This document shows, one piece after another, positions 9,192 to 15,143 of a DNA stretch of 15,143 nt; the stretch's first letter is position 1, and the number at the start of each line of letters is the position of its first letter. The notes below the pieces were generated by a model that was given only the letters and a program-made list of their open reading frames with translations, made no database searches and had not been told where the DNA came from. The stretch covers positions 1 through 15,143 of the forward strand of contig DHIR01000163.1 in the NCBI GenBank assembly GCA_002403905.1, in the 5' to 3' direction. The translations under genes and the position numbers were made by a program. Source of the stretch: Mucilaginibacter sp. UBA4741. Lineage in GTDB: Bacteria > Bacteroidota > Bacteroidia > Sphingobacteriales > Sphingobacteriaceae.

Positions 9192-11492
9192 ATGGCCAAG
9201 CTTAGATATATACTTATTATTTTAATTGCTGTTTTTGCAAGTGCCTGCAGTACCACCAAGTTTTTAGGACCGGGGCAAAAGTTATATACCGGCGGCGAGA
9301 TAAAGATCACGGATAAGCAGAACACAAAAAGCAGCGATGCCAAAGCCATGACTGCCGACCTTAAATCATTACTTCGCCCGGCGCCAAACTCGACTATATT
9401 AGGGTTACGTTTTAAGTTGTGGGTATACAATAAAACCAAGACCAATAAAGTGCGCGGTCTTAGACATCATTTAAACACCCATTTTGGCGAGCCACCTGTA
9501 TTAATAAACTCGGTCGACCTGGTTAAAAACAGCAGCATATTACAAAATAGGCTGCAAAATAAAGGCTTCTTTTTAGCACAAGTAAGCGGCGATACCGTCA
9601 GCAAGAAAAACTCGAAATTAGCAAAGGCGGTGTATACCGTGCAAACCGGCCCGACTTATCATTATCGGCAAATATCTTTCCCAACTGATAGGGATGACTT
9701 AGATACCGCGGTTGCCAGTACGGCTAAAGAAAGTTTACTAAAAGTTGGCGACCGATATGATCTGGATGTTATTAAAAACGAGCGCCTGCGTATAGATGCA
9801 AAATTGAAAGAAAGAGGTTTCTTTTATTTCTCGCCCGATAACCTGATCATGCGGTATGATAGTACAAAAGCTAACCATACCATTGATATGTTTGTGAAGG
9901 TTAAAGAAACTACGCCCGACCAGGCACGGTGGATCTACTCGATCAGGAATATTTATGTTTATCCTAAATACTCCCTGCGCGATACTTCGCTTAAATTAGA
10001 TTCGGCAGAGCATTATGCCTGGTATAATGTCATCGACCCAAAAAAAACAGTAAGGCCTTTTATATTTAAAAACACAGTATTACTGCACCCTAACGATGTA
10101 TATAACCGCACCGCACACAATAACAGCCTGAACCGTTTTATTGAGCTGGGACCTTTTAGTTATGTTAAAAATCGTTTTGAGGATGTCACGCCCGACTCGC
10201 CAAAGCTGGATATCTATTATTTTTTGACCCAGGCCAAGCGCAAATCGCTCACTGCCGAGATTGTGGCACGCCAAACATCGGCCAATTATGATGGTACGCA
10301 ATTTAACATTACGTTCCGCAATAAAAACACCTTTAAGGGCGGCGAGCTGTTTACGCTGAACTTCTTTACCAGTACCGATAAACAATTTGGCAGTTACAAT
10401 AATGGTTTTAACGTTTTCCAGTTTGGTGTACAACCATCTTTAATCTGGCCACGCATTGTTGGGCCGATAGATATCAAAACTAATAATGCCTATATCCCAA
10501 AAACTATTTTAACTACAGGTTATACGTTGATTGATCGTTCTCAATTATATAAGTTAAACTCTTTTAACGCGGCATTTGGTTACCAATGGAAACCTAATCT
10601 GCATAAACAGCACATGCTTAATTTGCTGGAGTTAACTTATGTTGATGCGGCAAGCGTTTCGCAAAAATATAAAGACAGTATCACCAATACACAAAACCCA
10701 ACTTTAAAACACGTTATTAATAACCAGCTTACCTTTGGCCCAAGCTATGCTTATACCTATGATAACTCTACCGAAGAGTTTAGGACCAATAGTATTTACT
10801 ACATGGGCAAGGTTAGCTTATCAGCCAATTTATACGGTATTATAACCGGGGCAGATACTTTGGGCGGAAAAGTGAGAAAGCTTTTCGGTACGCCGTTTAA
10901 CCAGTATATAAAGGTGGAGAATGATCTGCGCTATTTCCATAAGATCTGGCCGGGTGCCAAAATAGCCAGCCGTATGCAGGTAGATGTTGGCCTGCCTTAT
11001 GGTAACTCTACCATTTTACCTTATACCCAGCAATTCTTTATAGGCGGGCCTAATAGCTTGCGTGGTTTCCAGGCAAGGTCGATAGGCCCGGGATCTTATT
11101 ATCCTGCCGCGTCTGTAACCAACGGCAGCCAGTTTTTGCCTGATGAATCTGGAGATATTAAACTGGAAGCTAACATAGAGTATCGCCAACATTTATTCAG
11201 CATTGTTGAGGGTGCGTTATTTACCGATGCCGGTAATATCTGGCTGATGAAGAGCCATTATGGTTTACCGGGTGCGGCGTTCGGCAAAAGCTTTCTGAGC
11301 CAGGTAGCCGCAGATGCGGGTTTTGGCTTGCGCTTTAACCTATCGGTATTAATATTACGTACCGACTTTGGTTTCCCGCTGATCAAACCAAAATCAACCA
11401 ATACAGGTATTGTTGATGGTGTAGACTATACCGGCTCGGGCTGGCATGGCTCAAACATGGTGTTTAACCTGGCTATTGGATACCCTTTTTAA
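9192..11492 (+). CDS. tamL: TamL, lipoprotein Omp85/TamA-like outer-membrane barrel
   Basis: This 766-residue protein is the TAM outer-membrane component. It has a lipoprotein signal peptide with the lipobox ASAC and acylated Cys at residue 19. POTRA-like periplasmic repeats cover roughly the first half. The C-terminal half is an Omp85 barrel with the hallmark loop motif IGGPNSLRGF at 617-626 (Omp85 proteins carry a conserved RGF/RGY here) and a terminal aromatic in GYPF. A lipid anchor on an Omp85 protein distinguishes TamL from proteobacterial TamA. Residues after the Cys (STTKFLG) lack the acidic surface-export signal of Bacteroidota lipoproteins, so the anchor is probably periplasm-facing (inference). 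The start ATG is two bases after the tamB stop, which implies co-transcription and probably translational coupling. Confidence 0.93.
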   Translation: MAKLRYILIILIAVFASACSTTKFLGPGQKLYTGGEIKITDKQNTKSSDAKAMTADLKSLLRPAPNSTILGLRFKLWVYNKTKTNKVRGLRHHLNTHFGEPPVLINSVDLVKNSSILQNRLQNKGFFLAQVSGDTVSKKNSKLAKAVYTVQTGPTYHYRQISFPTDRDDLDTAVASTAKESLLKVGDRYDLDVIKNERLRIDAKLKERGFFYFSPDNLIMRYDSTKANHTIDMFVKVKETTPDQARWIYSIRNIYVYPKYSLRDTSLKLDSAEHYAWYNVIDPKKTVRPFIFKNTVLLHPNDVYNRTAHNNSLNRFIELGPFSYVKNRFEDVTPDSPKLDIYYFLTQAKRKSLTAEIVARQTSANYDGTQFNITFRNKNTFKGGELFTLNFFTSTDKQFGSYNNGFNVFQFGVQPSLIWPRIVGPIDIKTNNAYIPKTILTTGYTLIDRSQLYKLNSFNAAFGYQWKPNLHKQHMLNLLELTYVDAASVSQKYKDSITNTQNPTLKHVINNQLTFGPSYAYTYDNSTEEFRTNSIYYMGKVSLSANLYGIITGADTLGGKVRKLFGTPFNQYIKVENDLRYFHKIWPGAKIASRMQVDVGLPYGNSTILPYTQQFFIGGPNSLRGFQARSIGPGSYYPAASVTNGSQFLPDESGDIKLEANIEYRQHLFSIVEGALFTDAGNIWLMKSHYGLPGAAFGKSFLSQVAADAGFGLRFNLSVLILRTDFGFPLIKPKSTNTGIVDGVDYTGSGWHGSNMVFNLAIGYPF

Positions 11493-11497
11493 TTTTA

Positions 11498-11575
11498 ATG
11501 AGTGATTGATGGAATGAGTGATTTAGTGAGTGAGTGTGCCGGTCGCTTATCCGTTTTTTTTAATGATTGATTGAG
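11498..11575. repeat. Short GAGTGA/GATTGA-type repeat cluster in convergent gap
   Basis: The 87-bp space between the convergent tamL and the membrane-protein gene contains ATGAGTGATT at 11498-11507 and again at 11514-11523. These are followed by AGTGAGTGAGTG from 11525 and ATGATTGATTGAG at 11563-11575. A T-run at 11554-11561 follows only a three-base-pair stem, so a tamL terminator here is possible but weak. No gene is present. Confidence 0.55.
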
Positions 11576-11579
11576 CTTT

Positions 11580-12482
11580 TTAGTTAATCAGCATATTGGT
11601 TTTAAACTCGCTGCGGTAAAGCTTAATAACAGCAAAAACATTGATGATCATTAATACTAAAACGCCTGTGGCTATACCGTAAATCACGTTAATTGATATT
11701 GATTTTTCGGTGAGCCAGTGTTCTGTTTTAAATATGTATTTCGCGGTAAGATCACTGGTTAGCATCACCATAAATAACCGACCGGAAATAAGACTCTGCC
11801 TAAAGGGTACTACATTAAAATCGTCTCCATGTTTATGTTTTAACCTAAATTGTCTGATAGCAAGCCAAACAAATAAGAAAATTAAAAGTACGCCTACAAT
11901 AATCCCAACAGTATCATTGAGCATAAACAAATATTTTGTGGTCAGTTGAACAGCTATCGATGTTAGCAAAAATTTGAAGAGAATACGATCTGAAGTAAAA
12001 GCCAGTCTTCTAAAGACTTCATCCTTGATAGATGTTTTCTTTTCGCCATATTTATAGCCTAACCTAAATCCCCTTACAGCAGAAAGTATAACAGGCAAAA
12101 CGAGCAAAAAGAAAAAAAAGAAAAAAAGCGCACCATCGGTTTTAACGTTAGGTAACTGCAAATAAAACAAACCCATAAACATAGCAGCGGTAACAACAAT
12201 CAGCGGAGAGGCAAACCAACGCTTAAAATTATTCAGAAAATCGGCTTTGGCAGTCTGTTCTACCGCTTGCCGGCAGTTTTCTTCAATCGCTAACAATCCG
12301 TTGTTACCGCCAAAGTCGTTATCAAGTATATCCAAAACAGTAGTAGCAAAATATTGCTGCTCGGGATGATTTTCTATCGCCAATAGCATATGGTCATAAA
12401 CCTCTTCGTAGGTTTCGCGGTAGACCATTACCTTGCGCAGGTAATCTTTTAGCCATCGTTTTTGTTCTGGGATAGGTTGCAT
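11580..12482 (-). CDS. Multi-pass membrane protein with N-terminal HAAS-like helical domain, longer paralogue
   Basis: I do not recognise a named family. The 300-residue protein has a soluble N-terminal helical domain (about 1-88) and a membrane region with about six hydrophobic segments (near 91-110, 117-137, 166-180, 190-209, 236-244 and 264-287). The N-terminal domain aligns without gaps to the neighbouring 226-residue protein: RETYEE at 22-27, YDH at 29-31, E37, and D56-x-G58-G59. The membrane part holds an apparent duplicated unit: FRLGYKYG (139-146) with LTTKYLF (180-186), and FRLKHKHG (212-219) with LTAKYIF (245-251). An A-rich template tract encodes six consecutive Phe. It starts 16 bases after the preceding gene and is last in the PadR operon. 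A cytosolic domain next to a PadR repressor suggests a membrane sensor or effector (inference). Confidence 0.85.
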   Translation of the reverse strand: MQPIPEQKRWLKDYLRKVMVYRETYEEVYDHMLLAIENHPEQQYFATTVLDILDNDFGGNNGLLAIEENCRQAVEQTAKADFLNNFKRWFASPLIVVTAAMFMGLFYLQLPNVKTDGALFFFFFFLLVLPVILSAVRGFRLGYKYGEKKTSIKDEVFRRLAFTSDRILFKFLLTSIAVQLTTKYLFMLNDTVGIIVGVLLIFLFVWLAIRQFRLKHKHGDDFNVVPFRQSLISGRLFMVMLTSDLTAKYIFKTEHWLTEKSISINVIYGIATGVLVLMIINVFAVIKLYRSEFKTNMLIN

Positions 12483-12498
12483 GGTTTAAGTGATAAGG

Positions 12499-13179
12499 TT
12501 AGGTTGTGGTAATCTGGTAATCTTTATATAGCTTATAATAGGTAAGCGAATTTAAAAGCGCTATAAAGAAAATTGCAGTGCCGATATTTGTTGTCATATG
12601 ATAAGGCCCCGGTTCTTCTGCCATGATACCTTTGTTTTGTAAATAACTACAAATAACAGAAGTTAAAAGCCACAAAAACATCGGAAAGACTGGTACAAAA
12701 GTACTGGCAAAAGATCTAATGCGGAACATAGCATAATCTATTTTTAATACCTGCCAATCCATCTCTTTTTTTCGTACAATCCGCAGTCCTCTGCTTGCTA
12801 TTCCCATAGGAATGATTAAATAAATCAATTGATGTCCTATAACTCCCGCTTTCATCAACAAATAAAATATTACGGTTACCGCAATAATTATCAGCATTAA
12901 AGCAGATGTAAGGCTTTGGCCTAAACATATAAAATAGTCTTTAATAAAATCCTTAATCGCTATTTTAATAGCCCTGGTCTGCATGGAACGGATGTCGTTT
13001 TTGCCACCCAGGTCGTGCTCAATGATATGATGTACTGCATCATAAAATGGCACACCGTCAGGCATTACTTCCAGCGCAGTAAGTACATGATCATACAATT
13101 CTTCGTACGTTTCGCGCACCTTTAGCATATCCTGTAGTTGCGCTTTTATAAATTGTTGTTGTTCGGCGTTTGGTTTCAT
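12499..13179 (-). CDS. Membrane protein with N-terminal HAAS-like helical domain, shorter paralogue
   Basis: This 226-residue protein has a soluble helical N-terminus (about 1-88) and roughly four membrane segments (near 93-112, 117-130, 161-180 and 199-217). The N-terminal motif RETYEELYDH (22-31), then A35-L36-E37 and HDLGGKN (55-61), is shared position for position with the following 300-residue protein, so the two are paralogues. RGLRIVRKKE (130-139) and LLTS (171-174) correspond to one copy of the unit that is doubled in the longer protein. The start ATG overlaps the padR stop as ATGA (13179-13176), a sign of translational coupling. The layout, PadR followed by a membrane protein with a cytosolic helical domain, recalls the HAAS (DUF1700) proteins encoded beside PadR in other bacteria. 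That kinship is inferred from architecture, not from a search. No enzyme motif is visible. Confidence 0.85.
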   Translation of the reverse strand: MKPNAEQQQFIKAQLQDMLKVRETYEELYDHVLTALEVMPDGVPFYDAVHHIIEHDLGGKNDIRSMQTRAIKIAIKDFIKDYFICLGQSLTSALMLIIIAVTVIFYLLMKAGVIGHQLIYLIIPMGIASRGLRIVRKKEMDWQVLKIDYAMFRIRSFASTFVPVFPMFLWLLTSVICSYLQNKGIMAEEPGPYHMTTNIGTAIFFIALLNSLTYYKLYKDYQITTT

Positions 13180-13514
13180 TTTACAGCAGGTTTAAGGCTC
13201 AACAACGTTTGCAACTGATCTATAAAAGCTTGCGCCTCGGTTAATTTACTGGTTACTTCTTTGCCGCCTTGCTCTGTTAAGCGGTAATATTTGCGCACCC
13301 GGTTATCAACTATTTGGGTAAAGGTTTCTAAAAATCCGTCAGCCTCCAGTTTATGCAGAGCCGGGTATAGGGCGCCTTCGGTAAGCATCACGTCGCCGGC
13401 CGAAATTTCTTTTACCTTTTGCGTAATTTCATAACCATACATTTCTGTATGATCTTCCAGCAGCTTTAAAATAATGGTTTGCAGGGTGCCTTTTAACAAC
13501 GGGTTTGTGCTCAT
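13176..13514 (-). CDS. PadR-family transcriptional regulator
   Basis: This 112-residue DNA-binding protein has the PadR winged helix in its N-terminal 75 residues: LLKGTLQTIILKLL at the start, MYGYEI, then the recognition and wing region LTEGALYPALHKLEADGF, followed by RKYYRLTEQG. The C-terminal helix is short, as in the small PadR subgroup that dimerises through one helix. I chose ATG 13514-13512, giving MSTNPLL, over the in-frame TTG at 13532-13530. The family starts at this point, and the candidate promoter -7 element (13528-13521) lies within the longer version. It is first in a three-gene operon and overlaps the next gene by four bases. Such proteins usually repress their own operon and are relieved by a ligand or partner; the inverted repeat around the -33 element fits autoregulation (inference). 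Confidence 0.95.
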   Translation of the reverse strand: MSTNPLLKGTLQTIILKLLEDHTEMYGYEITQKVKEISAGDVMLTEGALYPALHKLEADGFLETFTQIVDNRVRKYYRLTEQGGKEVTSKLTEAQAFIDQLQTLLSLKPAVK

Positions 13515-13520
13515 ATAAAA

Positions 13521-13552
13521 CAAACATATCAATAATTTATATACCTAACAAA
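13521..13552 (-). promoter_or_regulatory. Bacteroidota-type promoter for the padR operon
   Basis: On the minus strand, TTTG at 13552-13549 and TATGTTTG at 13528-13521 are separated by exactly 20 bases. This is a full match to the Bacteroidota TTTG-N19-21-TAnnTTTG promoter. The expected start site falls at about 13517-13514, at or just before the padR ATG, so the transcript would be leaderless or nearly so. This also argues against the upstream TTG start. Confidence 0.65.
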
Positions 13553-13568
13553 CTTATGTATATAAATT
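13534..13568. promoter_or_regulatory. 11-bp perfect inverted repeat, putative PadR operator
   Basis: AATTTATATAC (13534-13544) and GTATATAAATT (13558-13568) are perfect inverted arms around a 13-base spacer that contains the padR -33 TTTG. A dimeric repressor bound here would block the promoter. PadR-type operators are typically dyads of this sort, but A+T-rich DNA produces such repeats by chance more often than average, and the binding protein is inferred. Confidence 0.5.
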
Positions 13569-13580
13569 TTAAAGTAACAT

Positions 13581-13616
13581 TTTCAAATAACGCATAATTA
13601 AGTTATGTTTATAATT
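13581..13616 (+). promoter_or_regulatory. Candidate promoter of the dehydrogenase gene with overlapping operator-like half-site
   Basis: TTTC at 13581-13584 and TATGTTTA at 13604-13611 are 19 bases apart, a three-of-four and seven-of-eight match to the Bacteroidota promoter. The predicted start lies near 13616, about 12 bases before the ATG. The -7 element sits within TTATGTTTATAATT (13603-13616), which matches TTATGTATATAAAT (13554-13567, in the padR inverted repeat) at 12 of 14 bases in the same orientation, 49 bases away. Confidence 0.4.
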
Positions 13617-13628
13617 ATATAGAAGTAT

Positions 13629-15074
13629 ATGAAAACATTAAAATGGTTACTGGCATTTTGCTTCATCGCGGTTATTTTAAGCGCATTTGTTGCTGGCAAG
13701 AAAGCCAATTCAACTATAGTATTAGCAGACTCATCAGGTTATAAAATTGATACCCTCGCGCGTAATTTGGTAGTACCGTGGCAAATAGTTTTCTTACCGG
13801 ATAACAGTATGCTTTTTACCGAGCGTAACGGCAAACTTAGAATTTATCGGAATGGGCAGTTATTGCCTAAACCTGCCTATTTCATCCCCGATATACCGCA
13901 GCGCAACAAAACGGGGCTACTTGGATTGGTCATCCATCCAGATTTTATACATAACCGCTACATTTATATGGCCAATAACTATTGGCTGGGTGCCCGTATG
14001 CGCTTGCAGATAGTGCGCTACGAGTTTAGAAACGATACCCTTCTAAAACCTTTTATTATCAGGGAAGATATCCACGCCAACCAAAACCATACCGGCTGCC
14101 GGTTGGTTTTTGGGCCCGATAAAAAATTATACATCACCACCGGCGATGCTGATGAAGCCATTTTAGCGCAGGACCTAAAAGCTTTTAACGGCAAAATTTT
14201 AAGGCTGAATGACGATGGCACTATCCCTACCGACAACCCATTTTTTAATAACGATACTGCGCGTAAAGAAATATGGAGTTATGGCCACCGAAATCCGCAA
14301 GGATTAGTGTTTGAGCCGGGTACGAATACCTTGTTTGACTCAGAACACGGCCCTACCGGCGGCGACGAGATCAACATTATTAAACCAGGCATGAACTATG
14401 GCTGGCCCATTATCCACCACCAATTAACAAAAGAAGGAATGTTATCGCCATTGGCTGAGTTTACCCCATCTATCGGACCAAGCGAAGCCATGTTTTATAA
14501 AGGCGATAAGTTTCCGCAATTAAAAGGCAAACTATTGGTAGCCTGCCTGCGTGGCGAAGCGATTTTAAAAGTAACACTGGATAAAGACAAGATAGTTAAC
14601 CAGGAAGTAATGCTTAAAAAGCAATATGGGCGTATCCGATCATTAGTTACCGGGCCGGATGGTTATATCTATTTTTCCACCTCGCAAGTTGACCCCGTTG
14701 AGGGCCAGCCACGGCCTGAGTATGATATGATCCTGCGTCTGCGTCCGTCAGGTACAAAAAACACGCTGTTATTCTCACAAAAAATAGAGGCTAATACGGT
14801 TGCACAAACCTCGCCGGTTAAAATGACTACATCAATGCTTATCCAGCAAATGTGCGCCAGCTGTCATGGCGATAATTTAAAAGGGACAGATAAAGGTGCC
14901 AACCTATTGGCAGCCCAACTAAAGCATGGCGCGTCTAAGCAATCGCTAATTAATATCATCACCAACGGCGTATTAGATAAAGGTATGCCGGCATGGAATG
15001 GGGCTATCAGTAAAGTTGATATAGATAAGATAGCGGGTTATATTTTGGCGAAAAGAAAAGCTGTTAAAAAGTAA
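13629..15074 (+). CDS. Exported PQQ-dependent sugar dehydrogenase fused to cytochrome c
   Basis: This 481-residue protein has an N-terminal Sec-type signal or anchor (about 4-23). A six-bladed propeller of the soluble glucose/aldose dehydrogenase family (GSDH) covers about 37-375. A C-terminal class I cytochrome c domain (about 400-478) has CASCH at 409-413 and the likely axial Met, M453, in KGMPAW. Propeller marks are VPWQIVFLPD (49-58), catalytic-type His154 in NHTGCRLVFGPD, SYGHRNPQG (217-225, with R221 and N222 expected at the PQQ) and GGDEINIIKPGMNYGWP (244-260). The family oxidises aldose sugars with PQQ in the periplasm; the fused haem would accept the electrons directly. The natural substrate cannot be read from sequence, and some relatives have no proven PQQ activity. 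It is divergent from the padR operon, with 114 bases between the two start codons, and ends before a hairpin terminator. Confidence 0.93.
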   Translation: MKTLKWLLAFCFIAVILSAFVAGKKANSTIVLADSSGYKIDTLARNLVVPWQIVFLPDNSMLFTERNGKLRIYRNGQLLPKPAYFIPDIPQRNKTGLLGLVIHPDFIHNRYIYMANNYWLGARMRLQIVRYEFRNDTLLKPFIIREDIHANQNHTGCRLVFGPDKKLYITTGDADEAILAQDLKAFNGKILRLNDDGTIPTDNPFFNNDTARKEIWSYGHRNPQGLVFEPGTNTLFDSEHGPTGGDEINIIKPGMNYGWPIIHHQLTKEGMLSPLAEFTPSIGPSEAMFYKGDKFPQLKGKLLVACLRGEAILKVTLDKDKIVNQEVMLKKQYGRIRSLVTGPDGYIYFSTSQVDPVEGQPRPEYDMILRLRPSGTKNTLLFSQKIEANTVAQTSPVKMTTSMLIQQMCASCHGDNLKGTDKGANLLAAQLKHGASKQSLINIITNGVLDKGMPAWNGAISKVDIDKIAGYILAKRKAVKK

Positions 15075-15085
15075 TTGTCTTCCCG

Positions 15086-15105
15086 CGCGTCATTGCAATG
15101 ACGCG
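15086..15105. repeat. 20-bp perfect palindrome downstream of the dehydrogenase
   Basis: CGCGTCATTG (15086-15095) is followed directly by its reverse complement CAATGACGCG (15096-15105). It starts 11 bases after the stop codon and has no T-run, so it is not itself a classical terminator. The CGTCATTGC core resembles the end of short repeats scattered through related genomes, and it may be a remnant of one. Confidence 0.6.
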
Positions 15106-15119
15106 AAAGTTATAAAAGG

Positions 15120-15143
15120 AAAAGCCGCTCATGAGCGGCTTTT
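15120..15143 (+). terminator. Rho-independent terminator, probably bidirectional
   Basis: AAAAGCCGCT (15120-15129) pairs perfectly with AGCGGCTTTT (15134-15143) around the loop CATG. The stem is G+C-rich with A-run and T-run ends, the classical intrinsic terminator form. It lies 45 bases after the dehydrogenase stop. The window ends inside the T-run, so its full length is not visible. The A-run on the left makes it work in either direction. Confidence 0.85.

Noticed and set aside
9161..9445. 94-codon minus-strand reading frame at the tamB-tamL junction
   Set aside because: It lies opposite the real coding strand over the TamB tail and TamL signal peptide; its hydrophobic composition is an antisense artefact.
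12106..12127. A-rich tract in the 300-residue membrane protein gene as a phase-variation or frameshift site
   Set aside because: The runs (5, 8 and 7 A) are interrupted by G and the frame continues intact through them into matching membrane segments; poly-Phe in a membrane helix explains it.
13515..13532. Six-residue N-terminal extension of PadR from a TTG codon
   Set aside because: It overlaps the -7 promoter element and is not part of the PadR family, which begins at MSTNPLL.
1..15143. CRISPR array, tRNA genes, integrase or transposase
   Set aside because: No regularly spaced repeats, cloverleaf-like sequence or mobile-element enzyme motif was seen in either strand.

Overview
The window looks like ordinary chromosome from a Bacteroidota bacterium, most likely family Sphingobacteriaceae (Mucilaginibacter/Pedobacter type). 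Evidence: a tamB-tamL pair (TamL is the lipoprotein form of TamA found in Bacteroidota), almost no Shine-Dalgarno sequences, promoter-like TTTG / TAnnTTTG motifs typical of the phylum, and A+T-rich intergenic DNA. The genus is an inference. I see no tRNA, rRNA, CRISPR array, transposase or prophage gene.

Layout. (1) Positions 1-3754, minus strand: the first six codons of a probable thioredoxin gene (trxA) lie downstream of a complete dnaE (DNA polymerase III alpha subunit). (2) 3755-4050: divergent intergenic region holding a 91-bp, three-tier hairpin element with a near-identical 14-bp direct repeat on each side. (3) 4051-11492, plus strand: tamB and tamL, two bases apart, encoding an envelope-spanning TAM-type system that acts in outer-membrane protein or lipid traffic. 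(4) 11493-11579: convergent gap with short GAGTGA/GATTGA repeats. (5) 13514-11580, minus strand: a three-gene operon of a small PadR-family repressor and two multi-pass membrane proteins that are paralogues of each other. Both start with the same helical domain; the second protein carries an extra copy of the transmembrane unit. (6) 13515-13628: compact divergent control region with a good Bacteroidota promoter for padR, an 11-bp perfect inverted repeat around its -33 element, and a related half-site over the candidate -7 element of the next gene. (7) 13629-15074, plus strand: an exported PQQ-type sugar dehydrogenase fused to a C-terminal cytochrome c domain, followed by a palindrome and a strong hairpin terminator at the window edge.

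How the genes fit together. dnaE, trxA and tamB-tamL are housekeeping. The most interesting part is the PadR-membrane protein operon with its shared control region. Its arrangement resembles PadR/HAAS-type modules, in which a PadR repressor gene is followed by a membrane protein with a cytosolic helical domain. Whether it also controls the divergent dehydrogenase is inference from the shared DNA elements.
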